A stretch of 56,734 bases of DNA from Thiocapsa roseopersicina (GCF_900106925.1 NZ_FNNZ01000025.1:1-56734); one strand, 5' to 3'; shown: positions 49,135-56,734, counted from the first letter of the stretch. Made by a program: numbers and translations. The notes: a model not told the origin generated them from the letters alone.

Positions 49135-50937
49135 CTAGGACTTGTAACTCAACAGCTTTGCAAGCTTCATGGGAAGACTGTTCGCCTGCTGTTGAGACTT
49201 ACGCACATACGCCGAGGCTCGGCTCTCACGGTGCAGCGCCAGACCCACCTCCGTAATGATCCTTCCCTGGCGAACTCCTCGGACCACCAGGTCGAATGTT
49301 CCGACTGGTACGCGGTCTCCAACAACCGGCAACCCCCCGAGCTCGGACGTCATGAACGCTCCGACCGTCAGAGCGGGTGCAAGCTCCTTCGGTGCGTGCA
49401 GGTCGTAAGCGTTGAGCAAGTCGACAATCTGTGCATCCGTATTGATCAAAAACTGGCCAAAATACTCTTTGTCGTTCTGGTCCGGACTCTTGTTTTGCGC
49501 AAACAAACGATCGAGCAGTGTCGTGTATTCCGGGGGTGAGAAGAGATAGACGAAGTCCCCTGCCCTCAGTGTTCCGGCGTGCTCTGGTTGCATCGAACGA
49601 CCATTCCTGACCACGAGTGAAGGGCGTGCCCATCGAGGCAAGGTGGCCGCACGGCTAATAAGAGGGCTATCCTCCAGCACTCGATAGATCAGCAGTTCAT
49701 GCTTCGGATTGCCCGGCAGCTCCAATTCTATACGCTCGAGCGGCCCTATCCCGGACGGCACGACGAGCTTTAGCCATCGCGCTGCTGGCTTGATCGTCCA
49801 GCCCTGTATGATTAGAGACGTCACAACCATAATGAAAGCCACATTCAGGAAAATGTCCGAGCCTTCGACCCCCATTACGGTGGGCAGAATTCCAAGCAGA
49901 ATCGACACCGCGCCACGCAGCCCCACCCATGCACTGAAGGTAATCGTCTGTCGGTCGTACCGAAAAGGAAGCAGGCACAGGAGAACCGCAAGTGGGCGTC
50001 CTATGACAATGAGGAAGACTCCAAGCAACAACGCCGGCAGCAGCACTGCGCCGAATTGAGACGGCGTGACGAATAACCCCAAGACCAGAAACATCACGAT
50101 CTGCGCCAACCAGGTCATGCCTTGCTGATGGCGACGCAAGGCCGAGGCCCATTTCATCGACCGATTCCCGGCCACGATTCCAGCGACATAGATCGCCAGG
50201 AATCCGCTACCACCGAAAGACGCGGTAAGCCCGAAGACAGACAGCGCGCAGGACATGACCAGGATCGGATAGAGCGCTTCTTCGAGGTGGACCCGATTGA
50301 CGATCTCGACAATCAGGTAGCCACCGAGCAGCCCGGCCACAAGTCCGAGCCCCATCTGGAGACCGAAACCCGTCACAAAGCTCGCCATCAGGTTGCCGTC
50401 GGTATCGGCGAGAATCAACTCGATGAACAGCACAGTCAGAAAAATGGCCATCGGGTCGTTCGAGCCAGACTCCACTTCGAGCATCGAGCGGACGCGCTTG
50501 TAAATCTTCACGCCACCGGTACGCAGCAGAAAAAATACTGCGGCGGCATCGGTTGAGCTGATGACCGCGCCCATCAGCAGCGCATACAACCATGGCAAAT
50601 CGAACAAAATGCGTGCCGCTCCGCCGACCAAAATCGTGGTGAGCAACACACCGACCGTAGCCAATACGAACGCGGGACCCGCCGCACGCCGCAGGGTCTG
50701 TACGCGCGTTCCAAAACCGGAGTCAAACAGAATCACTGACAGCGCAAGACTGCCGAGAAAATAGGCAACCTCCGCATTGTCAAAGACAAGGCCAAGACCG
50801 TCCTCCCCGGCGACAAGTCCGATACCAAGAAACACCAGCAGCAGGGGGGTTCCGAAGCGAAACGCCAACGCACTTGTCAGAATGGACAGGGCAATCAGTC
50901 CGGCTCCGACGAGAATCGTGGTGAACATCCAATCCAT
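49135..50937 (-). CDS. NhaP-type K+/H+ or Na+/H+ antiporter
   Basis: A 600-residue inner-membrane antiporter of the CPA1/NhaP2 type. About twelve transmembrane helices occupy residues 1-395 (FRFGTPLLLVFLGIGLVAGE, LMGAVISSTDAAAVFFLLRT with the conserved DA of the ion path, and SGSNDPMAIFLTVLFIELIL). The C-terminal cytoplasmic region has a regulatory RCK_C/TrkA_C-like and CorC_HlyC-like part (HELLIYRVLEDSPLISRAAT, GLPVVGDRVPVGTFDLVVRG). Length agrees with NhaP2/CvrA. It should expel K+ or Na+ in exchange for protons. It is followed 340 bp later by the dead paralogue tail. Confidence 0.92.
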   Translation of the reverse strand: MDWMFTTILVGAGLIALSILTSALAFRFGTPLLLVFLGIGLVAGEDGLGLVFDNAEVAYFLGSLALSVILFDSGFGTRVQTLRRAAGPAFVLATVGVLLTTILVGGAARILFDLPWLYALLMGAVISSTDAAAVFFLLRTGGVKIYKRVRSMLEVESGSNDPMAIFLTVLFIELILADTDGNLMASFVTGFGLQMGLGLVAGLLGGYLIVEIVNRVHLEEALYPILVMSCALSVFGLTASFGGSGFLAIYVAGIVAGNRSMKWASALRRHQQGMTWLAQIVMFLVLGLFVTPSQFGAVLLPALLLGVFLIVIGRPLAVLLCLLPFRYDRQTITFSAWVGLRGAVSILLGILPTVMGVEGSDIFLNVAFIMVVTSLIIQGWTIKPAARWLKLVVPSGIGPLERIELELPGNPKHELLIYRVLEDSPLISRAATLPRWARPSLVVRNGRSMQPEHAGTLRAGDFVYLFSPPEYTTLLDRLFAQNKSPDQNDKEYFGQFLINTDAQIVDLLNAYDLHAPKELAPALTVGAFMTSELGGLPVVGDRVPVGTFDLVVRGVRQGRIITEVGLALHRESRASAYVRKSQQQANSLPMKLAKLLSYKS

Positions 50938-51051
50938 ATCATCCTGCGCCGGTCATCACTGCCAGGTAGAGAGGGGGCCAAACACTTCTGCCATCGCTAT
51001 ACGGTACCAGCGACTCTGTTCGCGGCGTCCGTTTCGAAAAAGGCGGATCAA

Positions 51052-51303
51052 TCAGCGCGGCTCATGCGTCTCCATATATGAGCGTAAAATCGCGTTGATC
51101 CTGGTCTGATAGCCCGGACCCTGGCGTTTCAGCCAATCGATCAGGTCCGGATCGAGCCGTAGATAGACGCCCTTCTTGGTCTGCGGAAGACGAAGCTCCG
51201 CCTTCGCCCAAAACGCCTCATCGGTTTCCGGTATGTCCGAGTAGTCGATCTCCTTCTCGGAAATAGACTCAATCTGTTTCAAACGATCTTTCGCGATAGT
51301 CAT
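51052..51303 (-). CDS. brnA: BrnA-type antitoxin
   Basis: An 83-residue antitoxin: KDRLKQIESISEKEIDYSDI, PETDEAFWAKAELRLPQTKK, then the ribbon-helix-helix GVYLRLDPDLIDWLKRQGPG and YQTRINAILRSYMETHEP. The acidic neck (DYSDIPETDEAFW) that wraps the toxin and the RHH DNA-binding end are both present, as in BrnA. It overlaps the upstream toxin by 35 bp. It neutralises BrnT and represses the operon through the AT-rich site at 51569-51589. Confidence 0.9.
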   Translation of the reverse strand: MTIAKDRLKQIESISEKEIDYSDIPETDEAFWAKAELRLPQTKKGVYLRLDPDLIDWLKRQGPGYQTRINAILRSYMETHEPR

Positions 51304-51562
51304 CGTAAATCACCCTTTCCCGGCGGCTTGCCTTTCGAGCCGATATCAGGCGGATTTTTTCACCGCGCGCCGTATGCAGCACCATCAAAGGTGCATCCGG
51401 CGACAACAGACCAAGGCTGATCTCGCGAACCTCGCCGTAGTCGGCGCGGTCATCGATCCGTGTCAGAACGGGATTGTCGAAAACATGCTTGGCCTCAGCG
51501 AAGCAGATTCCATGCTTCCTGATATTTGCTTCGTCTTTCGCATCGTCCCATTCGAACTCCAT
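51269..51562 (-). CDS. brnT: BrnT-type ribonuclease toxin
   Basis: A 97-residue RelE-fold toxin: MEFEWDDAKDEANIRKHGIC, FAEAKHVFDNPVLTRIDDRA, DYGEVREISLGLLSPDAPLM, VLHTARGEKIRLISARKASR and RERVIYDDYRE. The W-D-x2-K...N-x2-KH-G start and the RLISARKA...R-x2-Y end are the diagnostic BrnT motifs. It should cleave RNA when free. The start at 51562 matches the family; an extra 12 codons upstream would cross the operator. The toxin precedes the antitoxin, as is normal for brnTA. Confidence 0.92.
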   Translation of the reverse strand: MEFEWDDAKDEANIRKHGICFAEAKHVFDNPVLTRIDDRADYGEVREISLGLLSPDAPLMVLHTARGEKIRLISARKASRRERVIYDDYRERSFETD

Positions 51563-51568
51563 AGTCTT

Positions 51569-51589
51569 GTATATATATTGCGTATATAT
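51569..51589. promoter_or_regulatory. Putative brnTA operator/promoter
   Basis: Two copies of GTATATAT (51569-51576 and 51582-51589) separated by 5 bp lie 7 bp upstream of the toxin start, in very AT-rich DNA. The spacing fits binding by BrnA ribbon-helix-helix dimers, and the TATATAT repeats could also serve as -10 elements. Confidence 0.6.
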
Positions 51590-51820
51590 TTCTGTCAAGA
51601 AAAAATGCGCGGGAGTCGGTTGACGGGTTGGGTAATGACTGCGAAATAAGGACGTTGTGTAATACGGACGGAGGCGGGAGCGTGGGCGAGTTTACGCGGT
51701 AGGATCCGGGGTTTTGGAACGCGCGGGCGGTGCATCCGCGATGCCGGCGTTGATCGTGCGGGCATCGGGATCCAGTCTTGACCCAAGTCTTCCGCATTCT
51801 CCCGGATCCAGACCGTGCAC

Positions 51821-51925
51821 ATCGCCTCCTAAAGGCTAGACGTGCGACATCCTCCCGGCACCCTTCAAAGGGAGGCATCGGGGTTGTGAGTAGGCCGGGC
51901 ACTCCCCGATGTTCCCTTCGCATTG
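51821..51925. repeat. 105-bp direct repeat, copy 1
   Basis: This block recurs at 51976-52080 with about ten differences. It contains two stem-forming parts: CCTCCC...GGGAGG and CATCGGGG...CCCCGATG. Between and after the copies the motif GACTTGACCCC(A/G)TG(T/C)TCC appears several times. The repeat looks like a non-coding mobile or structured element. Confidence 0.75.
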
Positions 51926-51975
51926 CGTGATTTCAAGACTTGACCCCGTGCTCCTTCATGACCCCGTGCTCCTTC

Positions 51976-52080
51976 ATCGCATCCTAAAGGCTAGACGTGC
52001 GACATCCTCCCGGCACCCTTCAAAGGGAGGCATCGGGGTTTTGAGTAGGCCGAGCACTCCCCGATGCTCCCTACGTATTG
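51976..52080. repeat. 105-bp direct repeat, copy 2
   Basis: Second copy of the block at 51821-51925, in the same orientation with a 155-bp period. Here the second stem is extended to GCATCGGGG...CCCCGATGC (9 bp). The downstream end abuts the RND efflux fragment. Confidence 0.75.
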
Positions 52081-52127
52081 AGACTTGACCCCATGTTCCC
52101 GCAAGACTTGACCCCATGCTCCGAACA

Positions 52128-52620
52128 GGCGCAGGATGTCGCTCGGCGTGCTGCGGAAGTCTCCCTCGGCTTGCGCCATGACCCACTAAGTGCGTCCGAA
52201 TTTGTTGAAGTCGTTGATGTAGGTGGAGCCGAGCTGGGCCTGGAGGGTAGAGAACAGCTCCGTCATGGGGACTTGCAGCGTCTGCACCTTGTCCCGATTC
52301 ACCTCCAGAAAGAGCATGGGGACATCGGCGCGGAAGGTGCTGTAGGCGCTGCCGACGGCGGATCGGGCGTTGGCGGCGACGATGAAGCCGCGCATCGCCG
52401 CGGCGAACTCCTGGAGATCGCCTCCCGTGTAGTCCTGCAGGACGAAGGAGAAGCCGCCGGAGTTGCCGAGCCCGGGGATGGCCGGCGGCACGAAGGGGAT
52501 GATATTGGCGTCCGTGGTGCGGGCCGCGATCTCCTGCGCCTGGCCGACGATGGCGCGCAGCTGCAAGGCCGTGTCCGTGCAGATAAAGTTTTCGATTCTT
52601 TGAAACGTGACGCCGTTCAC
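52128..52620 (-). pseudogene. RND efflux pump (AcrB/HAE1-type) internal fragment
   Basis: The frame contains IPFVPPAIPGLGNSGGFSFV, LQDYTGGDLQEFAAAMRGFI, AYSTFRADVPMLFLEVNRDK, QTLQVPMTELFSTLQAQLGS and TYINDFNKFGRT, a stretch of the periplasmic porter domain of hydrophobe/amphiphile RND pumps. At 52186-52188 a TAG replaces the expected aromatic codon, after which WVMAQAEGDFRSTPSDILRL continues in the same frame. Both the N-terminal third and all downstream membrane parts are absent. It is a roughly 160-codon relic of a gene normally over 1000 codons long. Confidence 0.82.
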
Positions 52621-52820
52621 ATCTGCATGTGCACCTTGAGTCTACAAACTGTGAAGTAGTTCTCTTGGTTCATAAAAGACTTTCGGAGCTCTGGCGCTGA
52701 TCCGCCGCGTCCGTGCCGCCCAAGAACCGCGAAGTCGCCTTGGCCACTCCGTATAGCCACATCGAGTTGCCAACAGACGAAAGCCTCCGATGTAACCGGA
52801 TGATATTAATTGGAGTCAAC

Positions 52821-52913
52821 ATGAAAAAACTTCATAATTCGGTATACTCTGCTGTAATAGCAAGCACTTTTTTCGTGGGGACTACAGTGCCTGCAGCCGG
52901 CTATGCCGGTTAA
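52821..52913 (+). CDS. Possible 30-residue signal-peptide-like ORF
   Basis: An ATG at 52821 opens MKKLHNSVYSAVIASTFFVG then TTVPAAGYAG and stops, i.e. a classic signal peptide with nothing behind it. The local DNA is AT-rich as for the collagen-like gene 220 bp downstream. It may be the stump of an exported protein. A ribosome site is not evident (ATTGGAGTCAAC precedes it: GGAG at 8 nt). Confidence 0.35.
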   Translation: MKKLHNSVYSAVIASTFFVGTTVPAAGYAG

Positions 52914-53135
52914 CCCTTTGACGATGACGCGATACGGTTTTTACGAGCTGGCACTTTTTGTTTCGAACTTGTCCTAACGCGGTGACTCTCTCTATCCGTT
53001 TCCGACAGGCAAGATGACCTGTCATTGTGATTCGCGAACTCAGGACCCATGTCGTGCCAGATCAATTTCTATCGCATTTCTGCTATTCCATAGGACCCCA
53101 GATGTGGGATAAATGACTATAACATGGAGTATTTT

Positions 53136-54890
53136 ATGGTTAACAGAAGGATTCAAGGTGGATTGATCGCCGCCGCCTGTATCGGCCTGCTGCCGATGAC
53201 CAACAACGCCCAAGCCGCCATTCCAGACGCAAACGGAGTTTACACGGGTTGTTACTCAAATTTCTTAAAAACAATTCGGCTGATTGATACCTCTAATACT
53301 CGACAAAAATGTTCGGGCGTGGAGACAAAAATCACCTGGAACGCGAAGGGCCAGCAAGGCGATCAGGGAATTCAGGGATTGACAGGATCGCAAGGTCTAA
53401 AAGGTGATACCGGCGAAACGGGTCAAATAGGTTTGACCGGAGCGACCGGAGCGCAAGGTCCGGCAGGCGCGGATGGCTCGACAGGTCCGGCGGGTCCGGC
53501 GGGCGCGGATGGCTCGGCAGGTCCGGCGGGTCCAGCAGGTACCAATGGTACGGATGGTACGGATGGTACGGATGGGCGCACCGTCCTGAGCGGCACCACC
53601 ACCCCCGATGATGCGTCAACGGGCAACATCGGTGACTTTTATATCAACACCGCCACACAGAACATCTATGGACCAAAGAGTGAAGCAGGCTGGGGCGACC
53701 CGATCCCCCTCGTAGGTGCGGATGGTGCGCAAGGTCCAGCAGGTCCAGCAGGTCCGGCAGGCGCGGTTGGCTCGACAGGTCCGGCGGGTCCGGCAGGCGC
53801 GGATGGCTCGACAGGTCCGGCGGGTCCGGCAGGCGCGGATGGCTCGACAGGTCCGGCGGGTCCAGCAGGTACGGATGGTACGGATGGTACGGATGGTACG
53901 GATGGTACGGATGGTACGGATGGGCGCACCGTCCTGAGCGGCGCCACCACCCCCGATGATACGGCAACGGGCAACAACGGTGACTTTTATATCAACACCA
54001 CCACACAGGACATCTATGGACCAAAGAGTGAAGCAGGCTGGGGCGACCCGATCACCCTCGTAGGTGCGGATGGTGCGCAAGGTCCAGCAGGTCCGGCAGG
54101 CGCGGTTGGCTCGATCGGTCCGGCAGGTCCGGCAGGCGCGGATGGCTCGACAGGTCCGGCAGGTCCAGCAGGTACCAATGGTACGGATGGCTCGCAAGGA
54201 CCAGTAGGACCGGCAGGGAGCGATGGCAACACGATCTTGAATGGATGCGGCCCACCGGACGAGTTTGTCGAGGGGATTGATGGCGACTTTTACATGGACA
54301 CCGCTCAGTGGTGTATTTACGGCCCGCTGAACGGATCAGCGTGGGGTCAGGGCGCTCCTTTGCGGGCAGACGGCAGTTGCGAGCCTACGCCCAAGCTCGT
54401 CTTTGTCACGCGTCAAATATTCACTGCAAATTTAGGCGGGGTTGCAGGGGCAGACGCCAAGTGCCAGACGGCAGCAGAGGATGCAGGTATATCTGGAACA
54501 TTTAAAGCTTGGATAGCCGACGGCACGTCCTCGCCCTCGACTACATTCACACGGTGCCAATCCCCCTATGAACTCGTTGACGAAACCCTCGTCGCGGATA
54601 ATTGGGAGGATTTAACGGACGGCACCATCAAGCACCCTATAAATAAGGACGAATACGGAACCGAGCTTACCTTAGCCCCCACGTCTGTGTGGACCAACAC
54701 GGTCGCAGCGGGGACCCCCGCCAGGACCACCTTGGATACGACGTGCCGGGCATGGGGCGCCCTGGACCCACCATACGCCACGGACCACGCAGACACGGGC
54801 AGTTACGGGGCGTCGACCGCGGCTTGGACGCACACCGGCGGTTGGCTCTATTGCTCCATCCAGTTGCATCTCTATTGCTTCGAGCAGTAA
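53136..54890 (+). CDS. Exported collagen-like protein with DUF1554-type C-terminus
   Basis: A 584-residue protein. The signal peptide (VNRRIQGGLIAAACIGLLPM, cleavage after NNAQA) is followed by a short Cys-containing head and G-x-y collagen-like repeats (GPAGPAGADGS type). These are interrupted by three modules, each about 50 residues: DGRTVLSGTTTPDDASTGNI-GDFYI...IYGPKSEAGWG, a near-copy, and a more divergent NTILNGCGPPDEF version. The last 165 residues, from LVFVTRQIFTANLGGVAGAD to HTGGWLYCSIQLHLYCFEQ, match DUF1554, a lectin-like domain often attached to collagen repeats. GGAG six bases before the ATG at 53136 decides the start over 53124. It should be a surface or secreted trimer with adhesive function. 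Confidence 0.85.
   Translation: MVNRRIQGGLIAAACIGLLPMTNNAQAAIPDANGVYTGCYSNFLKTIRLIDTSNTRQKCSGVETKITWNAKGQQGDQGIQGLTGSQGLKGDTGETGQIGLTGATGAQGPAGADGSTGPAGPAGADGSAGPAGPAGTNGTDGTDGTDGRTVLSGTTTPDDASTGNIGDFYINTATQNIYGPKSEAGWGDPIPLVGADGAQGPAGPAGPAGAVGSTGPAGPAGADGSTGPAGPAGADGSTGPAGPAGTDGTDGTDGTDGTDGTDGRTVLSGATTPDDTATGNNGDFYINTTTQDIYGPKSEAGWGDPITLVGADGAQGPAGPAGAVGSIGPAGPAGADGSTGPAGPAGTNGTDGSQGPVGPAGSDGNTILNGCGPPDEFVEGIDGDFYMDTAQWCIYGPLNGSAWGQGAPLRADGSCEPTPKLVFVTRQIFTANLGGVAGADAKCQTAAEDAGISGTFKAWIADGTSSPSTTFTRCQSPYELVDETLVADNWEDLTDGTIKHPINKDEYGTELTLAPTSVWTNTVAAGTPARTTLDTTCRAWGALDPPYATDHADTGSYGASTAAWTHTGGWLYCSIQLHLYCFEQ
53871..53924 (+). repeat. 9-bp tandem repeat (six copies) within the collagen-like gene
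   Basis: ACGGATGGT is repeated six times here (coding Thr-Asp-Gly) but only three times at 53550-53576. Copy-number change in a multiple of three codons would lengthen or shorten the stalk without a frameshift. Confidence 0.8.
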
Positions 54891-55119
54891 AGCCCGCACC
54901 TCGGCGCAGGAGCATCCGCTAAGCCACGGACCGGCAAGGGACACCCACGCGAGGGCAAAGGTCCTTAGCGTGGGTGCACCGCGTAGCCGGTGATGTGAAG
55001 TCGTTTCAGTATCAAGACCCAGGTCCGGGTGAATCGCCCCTTGGTACTGACTCGACCGCGGAGTTTATTGCTGTTTGTCTTCAAACGGCTAACAGGCGTT
55101 GTCGGCATGCCGCGGCTGA

Positions 55120-55510
55120 TCATCCCGCCTCGTCCCAGAGCGCCTCGTTCAGCTCGCCTAGAACGGCTTCGAGCTGACCGTCAAACACCTTGTTCAAACG
55201 ACTGAAACCGCCATGCGCCTGGAAGGGCTCACGGTCGAGCGCCGAGCGGTCTACCACGATCTCGCGCTCGATCTGTTCCGCGATGCGCTTGAGCCATTTG
55301 CGCTGCGGATCGCTCCAGGGGTATTTGGCGAGGATCCGCTGCATGGCGGCGCGGACCCGTTCCTCGAAGGGAATCAGCGCGTCGCCGAGGGCGGCCTGAC
55401 GGACGAACCCGATGATCGAGGCGGCGATCTCTTCGTTCCTGGCATCCTGCCACGCCCGGCGCAGGTTGGCATCGGAATAACCCAGCTTATCGAGCGCGAG
55501 GCGCAGCTCG
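55120..55510 (-). pseudogene. C-terminal fragment of a type I restriction enzyme HsdR
   Basis: The frame reads LREL-type sequence then LDKLGYSDANLRRAWQDARN, EEIAASIIGFVRQAALGDAL, IPFEERVRAAMQRILAKYPW, SDPQRKWLKRIAEQIEREIV, VDRSALDREPFQAHGGFSRL and NKVFDGQLEAVLGELNEALW. This is the C-terminal domain of EcoKI-like HsdR subunits (normally over 1000 residues), which binds the methylase core. It begins exactly where the tandem 17-bp repeat and the RAYT element start, so the motor and nuclease parts were lost by rearrangement there. No hsdM or hsdS is present in the window. Confidence 0.82.
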
Positions 55511-55542
55511 CGTGTTAACAGGGACCGCGTGTTAACAGGGAC
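55509..55542. repeat. 17-bp tandem duplication at the hsdR/RAYT junction
   Basis: CGCGTGTTAACAGGGAC occurs at 55509-55525 and again at 55526-55542, head to tail without a gap, at the exact boundary between the HsdR fragment and the left inverted repeat of the RAYT gene. Confidence 0.85.
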
Positions 55543-56338
55543 AGACCACGTTTTCTAGAAGGCCAATTCCGTTTGCGCTCCGACGTCGGTCTCCTTGGGC
55601 GGACGTCCCGGGGACCCCTTCCAAGTGCGCCGGCCAACCATGGCGGCAATCTGCCGCTCGAACTGGGGGCGCCCGACGACAAAACCGCCGTTGGTGCAGT
55701 CGCGCAGGCGCTGAAGTAGCTCGATGCTCAGTTCGACCGCGAACAACCGGCGATAGGCGGACAGGCGCGCATCCTCGGAACTCGCCAGGTCGCGGTATAC
55801 GGGATGCGGCGTAACCACGGGGTCACGCTCGCCGAGGGCGTTGGCCCGATAGCTGGACCAGAAAAAATCACCGGGCGCCGCGACCATGGCCGCCCGGACC
55901 GGGTTCAGCTCAATGTAGCGCTGACACGCCAAGAGATAGGGGTCGGACTCGATCACCGCGGAGCGGAAACGGCCCTCGAACAGCCCGCCGGTGCGGCGAT
56001 AGGTGCGGTTGACATACTGGACATACCGCTGCCCGAGGTGCTTCAACACGGCCGGCACCCCGGCGTCGCGCTCCGCGGTCATCAGCAGATGGACATGGTT
56101 GGTCATCAGCACGTAGCCATGCACGGACACCGACTCCTGAGCCGCCGCCGCGCTTAACCACTCCAGGAAGTACCGCCGATCTGCGTCGTCGAAGAATACC
56201 GCGGCCCGGTCGATCCCGCGCAGGATCACGTGCATCGGATAACCGGCGGCGACGATCCGGGCGCGTCTGGGCATGGGAACGGGACCGGGCAGGGAAACAG
56301 GGGTACACGAAGTCTAGCAGAAAAACGTGGTCTGTCCC
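55538..56338 (-). mobile_element. RAYT element flanked by matching inverted repeats
   Basis: GGGACAGACCACGTTTT (55538-55554) and its exact complement AAAACGTGGTCTGTCCC (56322-56338) face each other across one REP-associated transposase gene. The arrangement is that of a RAYT with its target palindromes. The left palindrome overlaps the tandem duplication, the right abuts the alcohol dehydrogenase fragment. Confidence 0.82.
55555..56274 (-). CDS. REP-associated tyrosine transposase (RAYT, Y1_Tnp)
   Basis: A 239-residue HUH/Y1 transposase. It opens [20 protein letters not shown], then [40 protein letters not shown] with the His-hydrophobic-His metal motif, and [20 protein letters not shown] with the catalytic Tyr. 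[20 protein letters not shown] and the C-terminal [20 protein letters not shown] complete the usual RAYT layout. Such enzymes process short palindromic REP sequences as single strands; they are usually single-copy and domesticated. The stop codon is just inside the left palindrome. Confidence 0.93.
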   Translation of the reverse strand: MPRRARIVAAGYPMHVILRGIDRAAVFFDDADRRYFLEWLSAAAAQESVSVHGYVLMTNHVHLLMTAERDAGVPAVLKHLGQRYVQYVNRTYRRTGGLFEGRFRSAVIESDPYLLACQRYIELNPVRAAMVAAPGDFFWSSYRANALGERDPVVTPHPVYRDLASSEDARLSAYRRLFAVELSIELLQRLRDCTNGGFVVGRPQFERQIAAMVGRRTWKGSPGRPPKETDVGAQTELAF

Positions 56339-56349
56339 CATTTCCCCAT

Positions 56350-56616
56350 GTGGAGGGTCCGAAAGAGGGCGAGGTCCTGCTGAAGGTCGTCGCCTCGGGC
56401 GTCTGTCACACCGATGCGTTCACGCTCTCCGGACAAGATCCGGAGGGTGCCTTTCCCTGCGTGCTCGGCCACGAGGGCGGGTGCGAGGTGGTGGAATGCG
56501 GACCCGGCGTGAAGGGCCTGAAGCCGGGCGACCATGTCATCCCGCTCTATATTCCGGAATGCGGCGACTGCGAATACTGCAACTCGACTAAGTCCAACCT
56601 CTGCCAATCCATCGCC
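56350..56616 (+). pseudogene. Class III alcohol dehydrogenase (FrmA/AdhC) fragment
   Basis: The frame reads [60 protein letters not shown] and [20 protein letters not shown], then KSNLCQSI. Those are residues from about 20 to 110 of S-(hydroxymethyl)glutathione dehydrogenase, including the catalytic-zinc Cys and His and the four structural-zinc cysteines. The first 20 residues are replaced by the RAYT palindrome and everything after CQSI is lost near the following element end. It is a relic lacking the NAD-binding half. Confidence 0.85.
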
Positions 56617-56640
56617 TCGACGGTCTGGACCGGCTACATT

Positions 56641-56734
56641 GCGTATTCCGGTGAAAGTGGCCACCCGGTCCGAAGGAAAGTGGCCACTGGTTCTGATTCA
56701 ATCCGGCCAGTCAGTCCGAAGGAAAGCGGCCGGT
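56641..56734. mobile_element. Probable terminus of an IS21-type insertion sequence (partial)
   Basis: The window ends in a series of short direct repeats: AAAGTGGCCAC at 56653-56663, CGAAGGAAAGTGGCCACTG near 56672 and CGAAGGAAAGCGGCC near 56718. Multiple repeats of this AAGGAAAGYGGCC kind typify the ends of IS21-family elements. The element body would lie beyond the window, so this is only a likely identification. Confidence 0.5.

Noticed and set aside
51821-52080. Repeats considered as a CRISPR array.
   Set aside because: Only two copies, each 105 bp long with internal stems; no regular spacers and no cas genes.

Overview
The window is high-GC (about 60-65% by eye) proteobacterial DNA. It most resembles a gammaproteobacterium of the purple sulfur bacteria (Chromatiales/Chromatiaceae). 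That assignment is inference from gene style: a TetR-TusA-DsrE sulfur-trafficking module, minor type IV pilins, a NhaP-type antiporter, and many decayed intergenic stretches. No rRNA or tRNA gene was recognised. A striking property is the number of broken genes: at least fourteen coding remnants carry a frameshift, a nonsense codon or a truncation. This is an accessory, actively eroding region, although isolated single-base cases could be sequencing errors.

Layout. 0.5-9.5 kb: a frameshifted LexA-type winged-helix gene, a UvrD/HelD-like helicase with C-terminal zinc ribbons, an exported methyltransferase, a broken SRPBCC gene, a DUF6973 protein, a HAD phosphatase with a premature stop, and small hypotheticals. 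9.2-15.1 kb: a truncated FAD oxidoreductase abuts a tightly overlapping three-gene operon of dynamin-like GTPases. This operon resembles the LeoABC/Eleos family of bacterial dynamins and is the best candidate for an unusual system here. 16-20.3 kb: a minor-pilin operon (FimT, PilV, PilW, a large PilX-like protein, PilE) with no PilY1 gene. 20.7-22.3 kb: an Xre-RES toxin-antitoxin pair coupled to a MOSC gene. 22.5-26.3 kb: an NAD(P)-binding protein, a thermonuclease with a duplicated 5' end, and a glutaredoxin-like protein without the usual nucleophilic cysteine. 27-28.7 kb: TetR-TusA-DsrE with two identical 17-bp operators.

29.4-31.5 kb holds wreckage of a ParM/StbA-like plasmid actin and a PAS sensor. 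31.6-35.2 kb has an SDR, a D-cysteine desulfhydrase-like enzyme, a NERD/zinc-ribbon protein and a cysteine-rich hypothetical. 35.3-39.5 kb is a DNA-damage cluster: a SRAP (YedK/HMCES) gene faces a run of umuD, a small exported gene, umuC, a nucleoside deoxyribosyltransferase and a LexA-like S24 protease without a DNA-binding domain; umuD is preceded by a SOS-box-like site. 39.6-40.9 kb is a DprA-like plus phosphoribosyltransferase pair resembling the ShosTA defence module. 40.9-43.9 kb carries a GNAT gene broken by a 4-bp tandem duplication, a bacterial PH-domain protein and a truncated copy of it, a DUF533 protein, a DUF5666-like protein and a macro-domain protein.

44.4-47.1 kb has a truncated KfrA-like plasmid protein and a complete insertion sequence. 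47.1-51 kb has a tandem universal stress protein, a dead antiporter tail and an intact NhaP-type antiporter. 51-56.7 kb has a BrnT/BrnA toxin-antitoxin pair, a 105-bp direct repeat, an RND efflux fragment, a collagen-like surface protein with a DUF1554-like end, an HsdR tail, a RAYT transposase between matching inverted repeats, and an alcohol dehydrogenase fragment ending near what looks like an IS21-type terminus. Identifications rest on recalled family features and reading of motifs; no database search was done.
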